DNA from: QHYU01 sp041493955
GTDB lineage: Bacteria; Acidobacteriota; Terriglobia; Acidiferrales; UBA7541
Direction: 5' to 3'
NCBI GenBank assembly: GCA_041493955.1
Contig: JBGPZW010000164.1
Coordinates: 1 to 7,193, forward strand
Length of the DNA: 7,193 nucleotides
The position numbers were made by a program, and so were the translations under genes. Below, piece by piece: positions 4,199 through 7,193 of this stretch. Below the pieces are notes generated by a model. That model had not been told where the DNA came from, searched no databases, and saw only the letters and a list, made by a program, of their open reading frames with translations. The number at the start of each line of letters is the position of its first letter. Within the stretch, counting starts at the first letter, position 1.

Positions 4199-6079
4199 TC
4201 AGACGGTTCCTGTGTGGGCCAGCGGCAGCTCGATGCGGAACGTCGTGCCGCGGCCGACCTCAGACTCAAAGTCTATCGAACCATTGTGAAGCTGGACAAC
4301 GCGAAATGCGCTGGCCAGTCCGATTCCGCTACCCCCGGGCCGCGTGGTGAAAAAGAGCTGAAAGATGCGCCCGCGGTGTTCGGGAGCGATGCCGCGGCCG
4401 GTGTCGGCGACGCTGATCTCGGCCATCTCCCCGCGCCGCGCCAGCGACACGCTGAGCCGTCCGCCCTCCGGCATGGCCTCCAAGGCGTTGAGCACCAAGT
4501 TCAACACGGCTTGCCGGAGGAGTTGCCGGTCCACATTAGCAGGCGGCACGTCACCGGGAAGTTGCGTCACTGCTTCCACGCCCGCGCTCTTCACCTGCGG
4601 CGAGGCGACCCCGACGAGCTCGCCGAGCAGCTCGGCCAGATTGGTCTCCTCGAGGTGTAATTCGACGGGGCGGGTGAAATCCAGGAAGCGCTTCACCACG
4701 CCATCCAGCCGGTCGATTTCCTTGTCCAGCACCCTCACGGCCTGCCGGGATTCCTCCTGTTCGGCCGGTAGATTCTCCTTCAGATTCTCGAGCCAGAGCC
4801 GCATGGAGTTCAGCGGGTTCTTCACCTCGTGCGCGACGCCGGCGGTCACGCGGCCGAGCGCGGACAACCGCTCGGAAACCTGGAGCTGCGTGCCGATGCG
4901 CTCGAGCGATTCGAGGTCGCGCAGCGTCACCAGCGCGCCCATGCGCGAGCCGCCCTCGGTGATCACCTGTACGCTCACCCCGGCACGCCGCCCGGAAGCC
5001 TCCGGCCTCGCGGCACCGTTGAGGTCCACTTCGGCGGCGACCGGTTGCAACTGGTCACCCTCGATGCGCAGCGCCTCGCGCAGTGGATGGCCCGCGGGGA
5101 AGATTTCGGAGACCCGGCGGCCCAACAGCGCATCGGCCGGCGTCCCCAGGAATTTTTCCACCGCGGGGCTCACCAGCACCGCGCGGCCATCCGGGGTGAA
5201 CAGCAGCAGTCCGTCCTCAAGACCCGACATGATCTGGTTCAAGTTTTCGCGCAGCGTGCTGAAGATTTCGCGTACGCCGCGCAACTGTTGCCCGACCTGG
5301 CTGATCTTCTGGCTCACCTGGCCTAATTCATCGCCGCGCCCGACGGGCTCGGCCGCGGGCTCGGGCACGGCGTCGAACTCACCAGCCGAGATGCGGTCCA
5401 GTTGCGCAGAGATGCGGGCCAGCGGAGCCAGGGAAATATGGCTCACTAGCGCCGCGAGCAGCGTGGAGAGCAGCACCGCCCCGAGCCCAAACCACCCGGC
5501 GCGGCGGAGGCCGGGCAGGACTTCGTTCCGCATCAAGCCGGTTTCCGCGGCGACCCGGATCTCGCCGAAGCTCTCGGTGCCGAGATTGAATGCATACCTC
5601 ACTTCGTAAACACGCGGCTGGCCGAACAGCACGCGGACCTGCTCGAGGAAACCGCCGCCGGCCAGTTGCGCCAGCTCGCTGCGGCGCAGCATCTGCCGCC
5701 CGGGGAGCCGGGGGTCGCTGGAAATCAGTGCCGTGCCGTCGCCATCGACGACGGTCACCTCGTAAATCAGCGGCGAGTAGCCCATCACGGCGTCGATCAG
5801 CGAGTGCAGCCCCACGTTTTGATTCAGCGTCTGCCGGACGTACTGCCGCAGATCCGCCGGGCTCTCCGACGCCGGTGCGGCGCCCTCCTTCGCCGCATCC
5901 TGTAGGGCGTGTTGCGCTTGCAAAAAAACTTGCTGGGCGACGAGTTGCGCGCGGTCGTTGGCCTGGCGGATGACCTGCCGGATGAGGATGTTCGCCGAGA
6001 GCAGGGAGGTGAGGGCGCCGACGCCCAGCACCAGCAGCGCCGTCGTGAGCGTGAACTTCGTTTTCAGCCGCAGCGGCAT
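4199..6079 (-). CDS. Membrane sensor histidine kinase (periplasmic sensor-HAMP-PAS-HisKA-HATPase)
   Basis: This 626-residue kinase should autophosphorylate on His and pass the phosphate to the NtrC-type regulator encoded just upstream. Transmembrane helix 1 is at about 9-32 and helix 2 at about 194-216. Between them, residues 33-193 form a periplasmic sensor that looks like a PDC/Cache fold (IYEVTVVDGDGTALISSD at 105-122, then FGEIRVAAET at 171-180). A HAMP linker (217-270, P219 and DELG 250-253) precedes a PAS domain (276-390). HisKA is at 400-466, with phospho-acceptor H417 in VAHEVKNPLNSM. The ATPase domain (510-622) has the N box (N527/N531), VADTGRG (D559), FQLFFTT and GGSGIGLA. All catalytic boxes are intact, so it should be active. 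The layout resembles the NtrB/ZraS/AtoS group. The stimulus is unknown. Its start lies 19 bases after the regulator stop and lacks a well-placed Shine-Dalgarno. Confidence 0.95.
   Translation of the reverse strand: MPLRLKTKFTLTTALLVLGVGALTSLLSANILIRQVIRQANDRAQLVAQQVFLQAQHALQDAAKEGAAPASESPADLRQYVRQTLNQNVGLHSLIDAVMGYSPLIYEVTVVDGDGTALISSDPRLPGRQMLRRSELAQLAGGGFLEQVRVLFGQPRVYEVRYAFNLGTESFGEIRVAAETGLMRNEVLPGLRRAGWFGLGAVLLSTLLAALVSHISLAPLARISAQLDRISAGEFDAVPEPAAEPVGRGDELGQVSQKISQVGQQLRGVREIFSTLRENLNQIMSGLEDGLLLFTPDGRAVLVSPAVEKFLGTPADALLGRRVSEIFPAGHPLREALRIEGDQLQPVAAEVDLNGAARPEASGRRAGVSVQVITEGGSRMGALVTLRDLESLERIGTQLQVSERLSALGRVTAGVAHEVKNPLNSMRLWLENLKENLPAEQEESRQAVRVLDKEIDRLDGVVKRFLDFTRPVELHLEETNLAELLGELVGVASPQVKSAGVEAVTQLPGDVPPANVDRQLLRQAVLNLVLNALEAMPEGGRLSVSLARRGEMAEISVADTGRGIAPEHRGRIFQLFFTTRPGGSGIGLASAFRVVQLHNGSIDFESEVGRGTTFRIELPLAHTGTV
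4207..4211 (-). promoter_or_regulatory. Lipoprotein ribosome binding site inside the kinase 3' end
   Basis: AGGAA on the minus strand lies eight bases before ATG 4198 and within the last codons of the kinase. With the TGA-ATG junction, it allows ribosomes ending the kinase to restart on the lipoprotein. Confidence 0.5.
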
Positions 6080-6098
6080 GGCTTGTCTGCGACGGTCC

Positions 6099-7193
6099 TC
6101 ACCGCGCCAGCCGCCCCGCCGCCTCGTACTCCTTCAGCTTGTTGTGCAGGGTCTTCAGGCTGATCCCGAGCAGCTCGGCGGCGCGGGTCTTGTTGTTGTT
6201 GGTGGAGGTCAGAGTTTGCAGGATCAGCTCGCGCTCGGCGGCGTCCACGGTGGTGCCGACAGGGAAGCGCAAGCCGGAGAGTTCTGAGGCGTCGGCGGCA
6301 AGCACGCGGCCGAAGTCGCTGGGCAGGTGCGGCCGGCCGATCATTTCGCGGTCGCAGACGATCGCGGCGCGCTCCAGCACGTTGCGCAGCTCGCGGATGT
6401 TGCCCGGCCAGGTGTAGCTCGCAAACAGGTCCAGCACCTCGGTGTTCACGCCGCGCACTTGCTTGCCGTGTTTGGCATTGAGCTCCCGCAGCATGTGTTC
6501 GATCAGCAGCGGCAGATCGTCCTTATGCTCGCGCAGCGGCGGTAGGTGAATGTGGAAGACGTTCAGGCGGAAGTAGAGGTCCTGGCGGATCTGCCGGTTG
6601 GCCACGGCCTGTTCGGGGTCCTTGTTGGTCGCCGCGAGCACGCGCACGTCCACCGGCGTTTCCGTTTTGCTGCCCAGCCGGCGCACCTTGTGGTCTTCGA
6701 GTACGCGCAGCAGCTTGGTCTGCGTGGGCGGGGGCATCTCGCCGATCTCGTCGAGCAGCAGCGTGCCGCCGTCGGCCAGCTCGAAGCAGCCGATGCGCCG
6801 TTCGGCCGCGCCGGTAAACGCGCCCTTCTCGTGGCCGAAGATTTCACTTTCCATCAGCGTTTCCGGAATGGCCGAGCAGTTGATGGCCACAAAGGGCCGC
6901 TCGGCGCGTGGAGAAAGCCGGTGGATCGTGCGCGCGAGAATCTCTTTGCCCGAGCCGGTCTCGCCGGTAATCAGCACCGAGGCGGAGGAAGGCGCTGCGA
7001 GCTCGACCAGGCTCATCACTTCCTGCATGGGTTTCGACGCGCCCACCAGTTCGCCCAGCCGTCCGGCCGCGCGCAATTGCCGAGTGAGCGCGGCCACCTG
7101 CCGTTGGTCGCGGAGTTTGCCCAGCGCGCGGTCCAGCAGCGCGCGCAGCACGGAGGCCTTCAGCGGCTTTTCGATGTACCAGAAGGCGCCGGA
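6099..7193 (-). CDS. Sigma-54-dependent NtrC-family response regulator (5' end outside window)
   Basis: The product activates sigma-54 RNA polymerase when phosphorylated by a partner kinase, presumably the next gene. Residue numbers count the 364 visible residues from the window edge. The frame is open to the last base: residues 1-14 include AFWYIEKPLK, the beta5 Lys-Pro motif that ends a receiver (REC) domain, so the real start is off the window and the in-frame GTG at 7151 is internal. The AAA+ domain has Walker A GETGSGKE (77-84), GAFTGA (124-129, sigma-54 contact), Walker B GGTLLLDEIG (142-151), ATN (188-190), the arginine-finger region RQDLYFR (203-209) and WPGNIREL (262-269). A Fis-type helix-turn-helix closes the protein (about 319-356, NKTRAAELLGISLKTLHNKL). 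All activator motifs are intact. Target genes are unknown. Confidence 0.96.
   Translation of the reverse strand, partial: SGAFWYIEKPLKASVLRALLDRALGKLRDQRQVAALTRQLRAAGRLGELVGASKPMQEVMSLVELAAPSSASVLITGETGSGKEILARTIHRLSPRAERPFVAINCSAIPETLMESEIFGHEKGAFTGAAERRIGCFELADGGTLLLDEIGEMPPPTQTKLLRVLEDHKVRRLGSKTETPVDVRVLAATNKDPEQAVANRQIRQDLYFRLNVFHIHLPPLREHKDDLPLLIEHMLRELNAKHGKQVRGVNTEVLDLFASYTWPGNIRELRNVLERAAIVCDREMIGRPHLPSDFGRVLAADASELSGLRFPVGTTVDAAERELILQTLTSTNNNKTRAAELLGISLKTLHNKLKEYEAAGRLAR

Noticed and set aside
4365..5609. 414-codon open frame on the plus strand opposite the histidine kinase
   Set aside because: It is a Ser/Arg/Thr-rich shadow of the kinase coding strand with no recognisable domain.

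Overview
This 7.2 kb window is GC-rich bacterial chromosomal DNA. It is densely coded, with intergenic gaps mostly under 160 bases. It contains eight protein genes, one of them cut by the right edge. I see no tRNA, rRNA, CRISPR array, insertion sequence or phage gene. The protein repertoire resembles Acidobacteriota: a NodB-type deacetylase with a MVPSAQLFGPT-like N-terminus, a secreted VirB10-like/glycine-zipper protein, a Pro-rich lipoprotein with an 'ARNLAQKAQVLS' tail, and an NtrC-type regulator paired with a PAS histidine kinase. That placement is from memory of families, not from a search.

Left part (110-1179, plus strand): a membrane-anchored polysaccharide deacetylase is followed, with a one-base stop/start overlap (TGATG), by a small four-cysteine zinc-ribbon-like protein of unknown function. 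A pyrimidine-rich gap separates this pair from a convergent 66-residue protein (1242-1442, minus strand), whose start is fixed by a strong Shine-Dalgarno.

Middle (1443-3536): a 154-base divergent region holds candidate promoters for the 66-residue gene and for a 271-residue secreted protein (1597-2412, plus strand). That protein combines a VirB10/TrbI-like beta domain with a glycine zipper. Its stop codon overlaps the stop of a convergent ThiO-type glycine oxidase (2409-3536, minus strand), which makes the glycine imine used for the thiazole half of thiamine. The thiO start has no usable Shine-Dalgarno but has a TAGAAT box six bases upstream, so its mRNA may be leaderless.

Right part (3662-7193, minus strand): an apparent operon read right to left encodes a sigma-54-dependent NtrC-family response regulator (receiver domain cut by the window edge), its membrane sensor histidine kinase, and a Pro-rich lipoprotein whose ATG directly abuts the kinase stop. 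The regulator keeps GAFTGA, Walker A/B and a Fis-type helix-turn-helix, and the kinase keeps all of its H, N, G1, F and G2 boxes. This looks like a complete signalling unit in which the lipoprotein may be an envelope partner. A weak -24/-12 (sigma-54) match lies in front of the deacetylase at the left edge, but such matches arise by chance in DNA of this composition.

I did not find a clearly new defence or mobile system. The points most worth a second look are the lipoprotein coupled to the two-component system, the VirB10-like/glycine-zipper protein outside any conjugation locus, and the deacetylase/zinc-ribbon pair.
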